Of a stretch of DNA of 64,000 nt, positions 25,648-34,053 are shown piece after piece (positions within the stretch are counted from its first letter, which is position 1; each line of letters opens with the position of its first letter). Source of the DNA: Sediminibacterium sp. (lineage in GTDB: Bacteria > Bacteroidota > Bacteroidia > Chitinophagales > Chitinophagaceae); contig JAJTDP010000006.1 of assembly GCA_021300455.1 (NCBI GenBank), positions 13,161-77,160 of the forward strand. Direction: 5' to 3'. The position numbers and the translations under genes are program-made. The notes under the pieces are model-generated. The model worked only from the letters and a program-made list of their open reading frames with translations. It did not search any database and had not been told where the DNA came from.

Positions 25648-26994
25648 ATGAACAAAGGAAAATTATTTCAATCTACTATAGTAGCCGCCTTGGCTGGATT
25701 TATTTTTGGTTTTGATATGGTGGTTATTTCTGGTGCCGATAAGCCTATTCAAGAACTTTGGCATACCACACCTTTATTTCATGGTTTTTTTATTATGTCC
25801 ATGGCATTGTGGGGAACCGTTATTGGCTCTGTGTTTGCGGGCGCCCCTACAGAAAAGTATGGTCGTAAAAAAGTATTGATATGGTTGGGTATTATGTTCA
25901 TAGCATCCGCCATTGGCTCTGCTTTTGCACAAGATCCTTATACCTTTTCTTTCTTTAGATTAATAGGCGGTATTGCCATTGGTGTTTCTTCTGTAGCAGC
26001 GCCTACTTATATTTCTGAAATATCTAATAAAAATAATAGAGGGAAATTAGTAGGTATGTATCAGTTCAATATCGTCTTTGGTATTTTAGTGGCTTATTTA
26101 TCTAATTATTTTTTAGCAGGCTTTGGTGGAGCCAACGATTGGCGTTGGATGCTAGCAGTACTATTAATTCCATCTATCATTTATACTATAATGACATTGG
26201 GCTTACCAGAAAGTCCAAGATGGTTATTCTCTGTTAAAAACGACGAGGCAGGGGCTAGAGAAAACCTAGCCATTGTGGGTGTAGAAAATATTGATCAAAC
26301 CATTCAAGAAATAAAGACAGCCAATGAAGAAGAAAAAGCGCAAGGCGGTATTCTATTATTTACCAAGCATCACAGCAAAATAATTTCTATTGCTTTTTTT
26401 GTAGCCTTTTTTAATCAGGCATCGGGCATTAATTTTCTTTTATATTATGCACCAAGAATTTTAGAAGAAGCGGGTTTTGCAAAAAACAATTCATTGTTAA
26501 GTTCTATTTCATTAGGCCTTATGAACTTAGTTTTTACATTCGTAGGTCTTTGGTTAATTGATCGTATTGGCCGTAAAACTTTATTAATTATTGGTTCCTT
26601 CGGTTATATTATTAGCTTATCCATGGTGGCCTATGGTTTTATCAACCACAGTGCTCCCGAATTCATGCTTAGTTTTTTATTATTATTTATTGCAGCCCAT
26701 GCCATTGGACAAGGTGCAGTTATTTGGGTATTGATATCAGAAATCTTCCCAACTCAAATTAGAGCCAAGGGCCAAGCCTTCGGCGCCAGTATTCATTGGA
26801 TATTTGCTGCACTGATAACCTTGGTAACACCTGTATTTTTAGATAGTGAAAATGGTATTTTCAAAGATAACCCTTGGCCCATCTTTGCTTTTTTTACGGT
26901 AATGATGGCCTTGCAATTAGTTTGGATTATAGCTAAAGTGCCAGAAACCAAAGGCGTTTCTTTAGAAGAACTACAAAAGAAATTAGCATCGTAA
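25648..26994 (+). CDS. Sugar porter family MFS transporter
   Basis: A 448-residue protein with about 12 membrane segments and the standard sugar-porter signatures: EKYGRKKVLIW after segment 2, LPESPRWLF before the central loop, DRIGRKTLL after segment 8 and VPETKGVSLEEL at the end. It is probably a proton or facilitated transporter for a monosaccharide, located in the inner membrane. The substrate is unknown. Its position between kdsB and the KdnB-like gene is unusual and might link it to Kdo-related sugars, or be coincidental. Confidence 0.9.
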   Translation: MNKGKLFQSTIVAALAGFIFGFDMVVISGADKPIQELWHTTPLFHGFFIMSMALWGTVIGSVFAGAPTEKYGRKKVLIWLGIMFIASAIGSAFAQDPYTFSFFRLIGGIAIGVSSVAAPTYISEISNKNNRGKLVGMYQFNIVFGILVAYLSNYFLAGFGGANDWRWMLAVLLIPSIIYTIMTLGLPESPRWLFSVKNDEAGARENLAIVGVENIDQTIQEIKTANEEEKAQGGILLFTKHHSKIISIAFFVAFFNQASGINFLLYYAPRILEEAGFAKNNSLLSSISLGLMNLVFTFVGLWLIDRIGRKTLLIIGSFGYIISLSMVAYGFINHSAPEFMLSFLLLFIAAHAIGQGAVIWVLISEIFPTQIRAKGQAFGASIHWIFAALITLVTPVFLDSENGIFKDNPWPIFAFFTVMMALQLVWIIAKVPETKGVSLEELQKKLAS

Positions 26995-27037
26995 GTATGA
27001 ATAAGATTGTAACTTTAATACTAGTAAAAAAATAAAT

Positions 27038-28111
27038 ATGCAGTTTCGTAATTTCAAAATGGTAGACTATGTGGTCTTTGGTCGTGGTTCTTTTAATCAA
27101 GTAGATGAAATCATTGCCCCACATCGTAAGGGCAACTATCCAATGATATTTTTTTTAGATCATTTTTTTGTGGGCAAACCACTTGCCGGTAGAATTCCCT
27201 TAAGAGGAAAAGATAAAATTGTATATGTGGATGTTACGCATGAACCTAAAACAAAACAAGTAGATGCGCTTGCTGCGGAACTAAAAGCAGAGTTTGGAGA
27301 AGTAAGTGGTATTATAGGTATTGGAGGTGGCTCCACTTTAGATTTAGCCAAGGCAGTTGCTTTAATGATGACCAATCCGGGTTCTTCTGCAGACTATCAA
27401 GGCTGGGACTTAGTAAAATTACCTGGAGTATATAAAGTAGGTATACCTACCTTAAGTGGAACAGGCGCTGAAGTAAGCCGCACCACTGTATTAACAGGGC
27501 CTACGCGTAAGCTAGGCATGAACTCCGACTTCACGCCCTTTAATCAAATTGTATTGGATCCTGAATTAACAAAGAATGTTCCAGCGAACCAACGCTTTTA
27601 TACAGGTATGGATTGTTATATACATTGTATTGAAAGTTTAGAAGGTACTTTTTTAAATGAGTTTAGTAAAAGCTACGGCGAAAAGGCCTTAGACCTTTGT
27701 CAAAAAATATTTGTGCACAAGGATAAATGGGACGAAGAAAGCGATGATCAATTAATGATGGCTTCTTTTGCAGGTGGTATGAGTATTGCCTATAGTCAAG
27801 TAGGCGTTGCACATGCAGTTAGCTATGGCCTTAGTTATTTATTAGGCACCAAGCATGGCATTGGTAATTGTATTGTGATGAATCACTTAGAAGAGTATTA
27901 TCCTGCAGGTGTAAAAGAATTTAAATACATGGTAGAAAAAAACAAAATTGAAATTCCGACTGGTATTTGTGCTAATTTAACAGAAGAACAATTTGATACC
28001 ATGATTAATGTATCTCTTGGCATGAAGCCTTTATGGGAAAACGCCTTGGGTCCTAATTGGGAGAGCAGTATCAGTCGAGAAAAATTGAGAGCACTTTACG
28101 GTAAGTTGTAA
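27038..28111 (+). CDS. kdnB: Iron-containing alcohol dehydrogenase, KdnB-like Kdo 8-oxidase
   Basis: A group III Fe-dependent dehydrogenase of 357 residues with GIGGGSTLDLAKA (NAD binding), PTLSGTGAEVSRTTVL, and metal-ligand regions GMDCYIHCIES, VGVAHAVSYGL and GTKHGIGNCIV. The opening VDYVVFGRGSFNQVDEII and the SLEGTFLNEFSKSYGEKAL segment resemble KdnB, which oxidises the C8 hydroxyl of Kdo before transamination by KdnA to give 8-amino-Kdo. Two genes after kdsB supports this. KdnA itself is not in the window. A generic alcohol dehydrogenase remains possible. Confidence 0.78.
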   Translation: MQFRNFKMVDYVVFGRGSFNQVDEIIAPHRKGNYPMIFFLDHFFVGKPLAGRIPLRGKDKIVYVDVTHEPKTKQVDALAAELKAEFGEVSGIIGIGGGSTLDLAKAVALMMTNPGSSADYQGWDLVKLPGVYKVGIPTLSGTGAEVSRTTVLTGPTRKLGMNSDFTPFNQIVLDPELTKNVPANQRFYTGMDCYIHCIESLEGTFLNEFSKSYGEKALDLCQKIFVHKDKWDEESDDQLMMASFAGGMSIAYSQVGVAHAVSYGLSYLLGTKHGIGNCIVMNHLEEYYPAGVKEFKYMVEKNKIEIPTGICANLTEEQFDTMINVSLGMKPLWENALGPNWESSISREKLRALYGKL

Positions 28112-28122
28112 CAGAATAAAAG

Positions 28123-28149
28123 TTCGAAAAATTAAAAAATTTTTTGAAC
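28123..28149 (+). terminator. Weak hairpin between convergent kdnB and nfuA-like genes
   Basis: GTTCGAAAA pairs with TTTTTGAAC (nine pairs, one G-T) around a nine-base A-rich loop. It lies 12 bases after the kdnB stop. AT-rich stem and no long T run make it a weak candidate. Confidence 0.35.
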
Positions 28150-28209
28150 AAAATCATTAGAGGGCAAATTCTGGTGCGCTATCTTTTAAAAGCGCAGCAG
28201 AATAGCCAA

Positions 28210-28809
28210 CTACTCTGCTTCAGCGACTACTTCTTTTACTTCAGGAATCATGCGCTTCATCATGCCTTCAATACCTGCTTTAAGGGTAACCATGCTAGAA
28301 GGGCAACCGCTACAAGAACCTTGTAACATTAAATTTACGATGCCTTCGTTATAACTTTTAAATTGAATGGCGCCGCCATCCATTTCTACGGCGGGCTTCA
28401 CATAATTTTCTAATAATTCTTTAATACGCTTTACTACATCGTCATCATCGGCGTTAACGGTGTTGCTAGCTTCTTGTTTCATTTTAGCAACCTCTTCTTC
28501 ATTCACCACAATGCCACCATTTTCTAAATATTCTTTCAAAAAAGTTTTAATAGTGGGGATGACGTCTTGCCAGTCATCTTGTTCTGTGTTTTTTGTAAGC
28601 GTTACAAAGTTGCTTGCTATAAAAACACTTTTAATAAAAGGGAAACTAAATAATTCTTTAGCAAGTGGCGATGCAAAGGCTAGGTGCTCATCGGCAATGT
28701 CAATACTTTTTCCAGGATACAATAGTTTGTTCGCCACAAACTTCATTGTTTCTGGATTAGGAGTCATTTCGGTATAGATACTTACAATGGTATTGCCTGT
28801 GGTAATCAT
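28210..28809 (-). CDS. NifU/NfuA-like iron-sulfur cluster carrier
   Basis: Two domains are visible in 199 residues. The N-terminal scaffold domain starts with IYTEMTPNPETMKFVANK and has FPFIKSVFIASNFVTLTK, the Nfu N-terminal signature. The C-terminal NifU domain carries VKPAVEMDGGAIQFKSY and the cluster-binding CxxC in QGSCSGCPSSMVTLK. It receives a 4Fe-4S cluster and passes it to target enzymes. It is monocistronic, with a -7 box 44 bases upstream. Confidence 0.9.
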   Translation of the reverse strand: MITTGNTIVSIYTEMTPNPETMKFVANKLLYPGKSIDIADEHLAFASPLAKELFSFPFIKSVFIASNFVTLTKNTEQDDWQDVIPTIKTFLKEYLENGGIVVNEEEVAKMKQEASNTVNADDDDVVKRIKELLENYVKPAVEMDGGAIQFKSYNEGIVNLMLQGSCSGCPSSMVTLKAGIEGMMKRMIPEVKEVVAEAE

Positions 28810-28853
28810 AGTTTCAATTTTTAATTCAATGCGTTTTAAAATTCAACGCAGTA

Positions 28854-28861
28854 CAAAAATA
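28854..28861 (-). promoter_or_regulatory. -7 promoter element of the NfuA-like gene
   Basis: TATTTTTG on the minus strand, exact TAnnTTTG match, with a 44-base leader to the ATG at 28809. Confidence 0.5.
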
Positions 28862-28930
28862 ATCAAAAAGCTTAGGTGGAAGAGGGCTTTGGGCTAATTG
28901 GACCTTTATTTTTCCGATATCGAAAGACTT

Positions 28931-31267
28931 TTAGGGTATTATACTAAGCTTGGCGTAGTTCAACATGATCTTTTTCTCGCCATTTTTATCAAAAAGGATT
29001 ATAGCAATAGGATTATGCGCCGACCCTTCTATTTCTTTTATCACCCCAAATCCAAATTTTTGATGCTCAATTTTATTGCCAGCTTCTAGAGCTGATGGAT
29101 CACAGGGAGTGAAATTCGCCGAAGGGATATGGTTTTTATTTAAAGTATGGGGTGGTACTACCGGTAAATAACTGGGTTTGGACCCCTCCGCTTTTTTACT
29201 AGATGCCTTTTCTTGATCGATCCAGCTTTTGTTATTTCCGCCTTGCATTCTATCATAGGCCGAACCCCAACCACTAGATTGATTTCTTGCTCCACCACCA
29301 GAACTACTCTTGTCAATTTGATCTTCTGGCATTTCATCTATAAAACGGCTAGGATCGTTTTGTACTAACTGCCCATATCTGTAGCGGGTGTTGGAATAGG
29401 TTAACCATAAATGTTTTTTGGCCCTGGTTACTGCTACATAAAATAATCTTCTTTCTTCCTCTAGTTCTTCTCTTGTGTTTACACTCATGCCGCTAGGAAA
29501 TAAAGATTCTTCCAGCCCCACTAAAAATACACAGGCAAATTCTAATCCCTTAGCGGCATGCACCGTCATTAATTTAACAGTGTCCTCATTGCCGTTATCG
29601 TTATCTGCATCAGTGATTAAAGTAATTTGTTGTAAATAAGATCCTAAACTTTTATCTCCTAATTCTCCGTCGTCGTTACTTGGGCTTTCTGTCCACTCTT
29701 TAATAGAGTTTAATAATTCTTGAATGTTTTCATAACGCGCTAAACCTTCGGTAGATTTATCGTTAAATAATTCTTTTACTAAATTAGTATGCTTACCCAC
29801 TTGCACTGCTACATCGTAGGCATTGTGTTTAGTAAGTTGATTTTGAAAATACTTAATCATGGTCACAAACTCTTCAATAGCCGTGAGTGTGCCTGCTTTA
29901 AATCCAAAGCCTTTTGCTTTTTCTAGTACTTCAAAAAAAGTAATATTCTGTTCACCCGCAATGACCAAACATTTTTCCATGGTAGTTTTACCAATGCCTC
30001 TTGCAGGATAATTGATAATTCTTTTAAGTCCTTCTTCATCCTTGGTATTGGCAATAATGCGCAGGTAGGCAATATAATCCTTCACCTCTTTTCTTTGATA
30101 GAAGCTAAGCCCACCATAGATCTTATAAGCAATGCCCGTTCTTCTTAAGCTTTCCTCAAAGGATCTACTTTGTGCATTGGTTCTATATAAAATAGCAAAG
30201 TCCTTATTGTAAAAATGATTTCTTAATTTATTTTCTTGAATGGCGTCGGCTATGTATTTTCCTTCGTCATTATCGGTCATGGTGCGCACCAAATTTATTT
30301 TATCACCTGTTTCATTTTCTGTCCATAACTCTTTAGGAATTTGTCCGACATTATTTTTAATGACATGATTCGCTACACCAATAATAGATTGACTACTTCT
30401 ATAATTTTGTTCCAGCTTCACCAACTTTACATCGTCATAATCTTTTTGAAACTGTAAAATATTTTCAATGGTAGCACCACGGAAGCTATAAATACTTTGT
30501 GCATCATCACCCACCACACATAAATTTTCGTGCACGGCTGCTAGTAATTTGGCAATTTGATACTGCACCGGATTGGTATCTTGGTACTCATCAATTAAAA
30601 TATATTTAAACTTATGTTGGTATTTATGAAGTACCTCTGGAAAGTTTTGTAATAGCTCATGCATTTTAAAAAGCAAATCATCAAAGTCCATTGCACCGTT
30701 TTTAAAACAGCGTGCTGCATAACTTGCATAAATTTCTGCAATGGCAGGTCGGTTCGATCTTGCATCTTCCTGCTTTAGAAAAGTATCCATTGCATATTCC
30801 GAAGGCCCCACTAATGCATTCTTGGCACTAGAGATACGATTGTGTACAATATTGGGTTTGTATAATTTATCATCTAAACCCATATCATTTACTACGGCTT
30901 TAATTACAGAACGGGAATCATCGGTATCATAAATGGTAAAACTTTTTGGATAACCCAATTTATCTGCTTCGGCTCTTAGTATTCTTGCAAAGACACTGTG
31001 AAAAGTACCAATATATAAATTTCTTGCATCGGTATTGCCTAGCGCTTTTTCAACACGCTCCTTCATTTCAGCTGCCGCCTTATTGGTAAAAGTAAGTGCC
31101 AATATATTAAAAGAATCCACTCCACTATGCATCAGATGCGCCACGCGGGTGGTCAATACCTTTGTTTTACCACTACCCGCTCCAGCAATAATCATCAAGG
31201 GGCCTTTAGTATGTAATACGGCCTCTAATTGCTTTTCGTTTAAACCATTTAAATACGCTTCTTGCAT
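28931..31267 (-). CDS. UvrD/PcrA-type ATP-dependent DNA helicase
   Basis: A superfamily 1A 3'-5' helicase of 778 residues. Motif I AGAGSGKTK (residues 28-36), motif Ia TFTNKAAAEM, motif II DEYQDTNP, motif III VGDDAQSIYSFRGA, motif IV region EQNYRSS, motif V TVHAAKGLEF and motif VI VAVTRAKKHLWL are all intact. The C-terminus ends in a PcrA-like Tudor segment (KIEHQKFGFGVIKEIEG). It acts in excision repair and replication-fork maintenance. The -7 box ends four bases before the ATG, so its mRNA is probably leaderless. Confidence 0.94.
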   Translation of the reverse strand: MQEAYLNGLNEKQLEAVLHTKGPLMIIAGAGSGKTKVLTTRVAHLMHSGVDSFNILALTFTNKAAAEMKERVEKALGNTDARNLYIGTFHSVFARILRAEADKLGYPKSFTIYDTDDSRSVIKAVVNDMGLDDKLYKPNIVHNRISSAKNALVGPSEYAMDTFLKQEDARSNRPAIAEIYASYAARCFKNGAMDFDDLLFKMHELLQNFPEVLHKYQHKFKYILIDEYQDTNPVQYQIAKLLAAVHENLCVVGDDAQSIYSFRGATIENILQFQKDYDDVKLVKLEQNYRSSQSIIGVANHVIKNNVGQIPKELWTENETGDKINLVRTMTDNDEGKYIADAIQENKLRNHFYNKDFAILYRTNAQSRSFEESLRRTGIAYKIYGGLSFYQRKEVKDYIAYLRIIANTKDEEGLKRIINYPARGIGKTTMEKCLVIAGEQNITFFEVLEKAKGFGFKAGTLTAIEEFVTMIKYFQNQLTKHNAYDVAVQVGKHTNLVKELFNDKSTEGLARYENIQELLNSIKEWTESPSNDDGELGDKSLGSYLQQITLITDADNDNGNEDTVKLMTVHAAKGLEFACVFLVGLEESLFPSGMSVNTREELEEERRLFYVAVTRAKKHLWLTYSNTRYRYGQLVQNDPSRFIDEMPEDQIDKSSSGGGARNQSSGWGSAYDRMQGGNNKSWIDQEKASSKKAEGSKPSYLPVVPPHTLNKNHIPSANFTPCDPSALEAGNKIEHQKFGFGVIKEIEGSAHNPIAIILFDKNGEKKIMLNYAKLSIIP

Positions 31268-31271
31268 GTTG

Positions 31272-31279
31272 CGAAGATA
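31272..31279 (-). promoter_or_regulatory. -7 promoter element of the uvrD-like gene, apparently leaderless
   Basis: TATCTTCG on the minus strand, one base from TAnnTTTG, ends four bases before the ATG at 31267. The same octamer and spacing occur before pheS. Confidence 0.55.
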
Positions 31280-31296
31280 CGGGCTAGAACGTTCAT

Positions 31297-31335
31297 TAAA
31301 AAAATAAACCCCTCCCGAATGAACGGGAAGGGTTT
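31297..31335 (-). terminator. Rho-independent terminator after the OmpA-like gene
   Basis: Read on the minus strand, AAACCCTTCCCG and CGGGAGGGGTTT form a 12-bp stem with one mismatch around a six-base loop, followed by TTTATTTTTTT. It ends the OmpA-like transcript 27 bases after its stop and shields the uvrD promoter. Confidence 0.85.
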
Positions 31336-31362
31336 ACACTATTTTAAAACAGAGAAAAGAAA

Positions 31363-32253
31363 TTACTTCTTCTCTAACAATTGAAAGAATTGATCTAATT
31401 GAGGAAGAATCACAATTCTTGTTCTGCGATTCGCTGCTCTATTTTCTGGCGTATCGTTATCAGTAAGAGGAATGTATTCACTTCTACCAGCTGCTGTCAT
31501 ACGCTTAGGATCGATACCATAAGTGTCTTGTAAAACACGAACAATTGTAGTGGCTCTTTTCACACTTAAGTCCCAGTTGTCTTCCATTAAATTACCACCG
31601 CTAATTAATTGCTTAGAATCGGTATGGCCTTCCACCATAAATTCAATAGCAGGTTGTGCAGCCAAAACTTTTGCTACTTTACCTAAAACCACTTTTGCTT
31701 TATCAGTGATGTTGAAGCTGCCACTTTTGAATAATAATTTATCTGAAATGTCAACATATACTACACCTTTATCCACTTTCACATTGATATCGCCATCGTT
31801 TAAATCTCCAATCGCACCTTTCAAATTCATCACCAAATTCATGTTGATAGAATCTTTACGCGCCATTGAACTTTGTAAACCTTGGATATATAAATCCTTA
31901 GCACCAATATTATCTAATGATTTTTTAATGCTTTCTGCTTGAGCACCAGAGACTACAGACATATCTTTCAATTGACTTAAGACAACATTGTTATTTGATT
32001 TTAAGAAATCGACTTGTTTGTTCAATTCGTCAATTGTGCCTTGTAATGATTTTGTTTTATCAGAAGCTCTTTCAGCATCTGTTTTGCTTTTAGTAATAAC
32101 GTCTTGTGCATCACGGTATTTACCTTGTAAATCGGCATAAGCTCCATTTAATTGGCCGTATTTAGTTTCTGCGTCCTGTAATTTCTTAGGACTTACGCAA
32201 GAGTAAGCACCAATGCTAAGTATCGCAAGCGCTAAAAAAATTTTACTTTTCAT
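31363..32253 (-). CDS. OmpA-family lipoprotein with coiled coil
   Basis: A lipoprotein signal peptide (LALAILSIGAYSC, lipobox SIGAYSC-like) is followed by a predicted coiled coil (about residues 30-120, heptad-rich) and a C-terminal OmpA domain. The peptidoglycan-binding motif is IEFMVEGHTDSK with NRRTRIVILP near the end. It probably anchors the outer membrane to the cell wall. 296 residues. It is monocistronic, with a -7 box 44 bases before the start and a strong terminator. Confidence 0.88.
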   Translation of the reverse strand: MKSKIFLALAILSIGAYSCVSPKKLQDAETKYGQLNGAYADLQGKYRDAQDVITKSKTDAERASDKTKSLQGTIDELNKQVDFLKSNNNVVLSQLKDMSVVSGAQAESIKKSLDNIGAKDLYIQGLQSSMARKDSINMNLVMNLKGAIGDLNDGDINVKVDKGVVYVDISDKLLFKSGSFNITDKAKVVLGKVAKVLAAQPAIEFMVEGHTDSKQLISGGNLMEDNWDLSVKRATTIVRVLQDTYGIDPKRMTAAGRSEYIPLTDNDTPENRAANRRTRIVILPQLDQFFQLLEKK

Positions 32254-32297
32254 ACTGTATCTGTTTTTTTAAAAAATGAATATAAATAGGTCTAGGA

Positions 32298-32305
32298 CAA
32301 AAATA
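32298..32305 (-). promoter_or_regulatory. -7 promoter element of the OmpA-like lipoprotein gene
   Basis: TATTTTTG on the minus strand, exact TAnnTTTG match, 44 bases before the ATG at 32253. A TTG lies about 23 bases further upstream, a possible -33 element. Confidence 0.55.
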
Positions 32306-32350
32306 CTAATATAGTACATATGGAAAAACAATATTTTGTTAAACAGTTGG

Positions 32351-32914
32351 TTAATTTTCCAGGTCTTCGGTGATCCCATATTCGGGGATATAGCCCGTAA
32401 ACTGCTTGAAAAACTGTACAATATTGTGTTTATCTGCTTTTTCATCTGCAGAGGCAAAAAAGGGCTCGGCAAAAACCACCCTTTTTTGGGCAAAGTCAAA
32501 ACCTACCATTACAATCGGAATATGAGCATTTTTTGCAATATGATAATAGCCAGACTTTAGTTTTGTTACCTTTTTACGGGTTCCCTCGGGTGAAAGCGCT
32601 AGGTGAAACCGCTCTTTTGAATTAAAAATAGCCACTACCTGGTCTACCATATTCTGCTTCTGCTTTCTATTTACCGGGTAGGCACCTAAATAACGTAAAA
32701 GCCAACCTAGTGGGGGCCAAAAAAGTTCGCTCTTGCCTAAAAAATGTACAAACTCAAAATGTAATTTTTTACGAACAGCTATTCCAATAAAAAAATCAAC
32801 CCAATGGGTATGAGGGGCTACTATCATAATAGACTTAGGTAATTCAAAATAAAATTTACCTTCAATTTTCCAGCCTCTAATGGTGAACAGCCACCAAGCA
32901 ATTAATTGTTGCAT
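32351..32914 (-). CDS. PlsC-like 1-acyl-sn-glycerol-3-phosphate acyltransferase
   Basis: A short (187 residues) acyltransferase with the NHx4D-type motif as APHTHWVDFFIGI and the substrate-binding SPEGTRKKV. VNRKQKQNMVDQV is typical of the small Bacteroidota subgroup. It transfers an acyl chain to lysophosphatidate or a related lipid. It is intact, unlike the acyltransferase at 7800, so it could cover for loss of that gene. It follows mnmH after 54 bases on the same strand. Confidence 0.88.
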   Translation of the reverse strand: MQQLIAWWLFTIRGWKIEGKFYFELPKSIMIVAPHTHWVDFFIGIAVRKKLHFEFVHFLGKSELFWPPLGWLLRYLGAYPVNRKQKQNMVDQVVAIFNSKERFHLALSPEGTRKKVTKLKSGYYHIAKNAHIPIVMVGFDFAQKRVVFAEPFFASADEKADKHNIVQFFKQFTGYIPEYGITEDLEN

Positions 32915-32968
32915 AATTTATAAAATTGAAGATAACCTAAAAAGTTAAATAATAAATGATGATAGGCA

Positions 32969-34051
32969 TCATTCACTTAGCTTTTCTAATAATTGGGCAT
33001 TATGAATTGGATCGACTATTTCAGACGAAACAGGAATTAATTCTATTGTAGGAAGTACTTCTTTTTTTGTATTTTTTTCATACCACTTATCATAGTATTT
33101 TAATAAAATGGAAAAGGCTTCTTTCAAGGCGCCTGCTGTAATAAAATCAACAGCTGTCTTGGTTTCTAGGCCGCCCAATCTTTTTTGTATGCGCATCGTT
33201 GCCTCTATCAAACTTTTTTGATCAAAGCTTCCGTATCCTTCTACAATAAAATTAAGTCTTTGCTCAAAAGGAATGGTCATAAAATAACAAGTACTGTTTC
33301 GCATTAAATGAAATAAGGGTGTAGGAATTAAAACCGTTCCTATTCTTTGACTTTCATCTTCTATCCAAATACTTTTTTGTTTTTTATTAACTTCCAATAA
33401 TTTTTCGGCTAATAAATTTTCAAACATTTCTTGACTTGGTTGCGGCAATTGTCCAATGGCACCATAGGCCGAACCTTTATGATGTGCTATTCCCTCTAAA
33501 TCTATCACAGCATAATTTTTTTCTTGCAATGCATGTAAAATTTCTGTTTTACCAGAGCCGGTGTAACCACCTACCACTTTTAAACTATAGGGAATTGAAA
33601 ATTGTGCAAGCACCCAATTGCGATAAGCTTTATAGCCACCTGTTAATTGAATGACTTTATAGCCATACAAATCTAATAACCATGCCACCGCTGCACTGCG
33701 CATTCCGCCTCTCCAACAATGCACATATATAGTGGGCTTCGATACATCATTTTCTTTTTGTCTATCTTTTATCCAAGCCTCCACGCTTTCAATCATGGGC
33801 AGCATCTTATTTCCAAATAGAGGTAAACCCGCTTTGATAGCTGCTTCCCTGCTTTGTTTTTTATAAGTGGTGCCAATCATGGCACGCTGCTCGTTATCAA
33901 ATAAGGGGATGTTAAGGGCAGAGGGAATATGTGCATGTTCAAATTCTGCTGGGCTTCTTACATCTATAATAATACTTGAACGAAGGCTTGCACTAACGCT
34001 TGTGCTTGTTTCAATTATAAAATCGTCAATATTAATTTTGTGAACTGCCAT
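32969..34051 (-). CDS. mnmH: tRNA 2-selenouridine synthase
   Basis: An N-terminal rhodanese domain holds the active-site Cys in YVHCWRGGMRSAAVAWLLDLYG, and a P-loop domain follows with VVGGYTGSGKTEIL. The 360-residue length and IDVRSPAEFEHAHIPSALNIPLF opening are those of MnmH/SelU, which replaces sulfur with selenium at U34 of tRNAs via a geranylated intermediate. Selenium use would need selD, which is not in the window. It is two bases downstream of the glycosyltransferase gene. Confidence 0.92.
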   Translation of the reverse strand: MAVHKINIDDFIIETSTSVSASLRSSIIIDVRSPAEFEHAHIPSALNIPLFDNEQRAMIGTTYKKQSREAAIKAGLPLFGNKMLPMIESVEAWIKDRQKENDVSKPTIYVHCWRGGMRSAAVAWLLDLYGYKVIQLTGGYKAYRNWVLAQFSIPYSLKVVGGYTGSGKTEILHALQEKNYAVIDLEGIAHHKGSAYGAIGQLPQPSQEMFENLLAEKLLEVNKKQKSIWIEDESQRIGTVLIPTPLFHLMRNSTCYFMTIPFEQRLNFIVEGYGSFDQKSLIEATMRIQKRLGGLETKTAVDFITAGALKEAFSILLKYYDKWYEKNTKKEVLPTIELIPVSSEIVDPIHNAQLLEKLSE

Positions 34052-34053
34052 AT

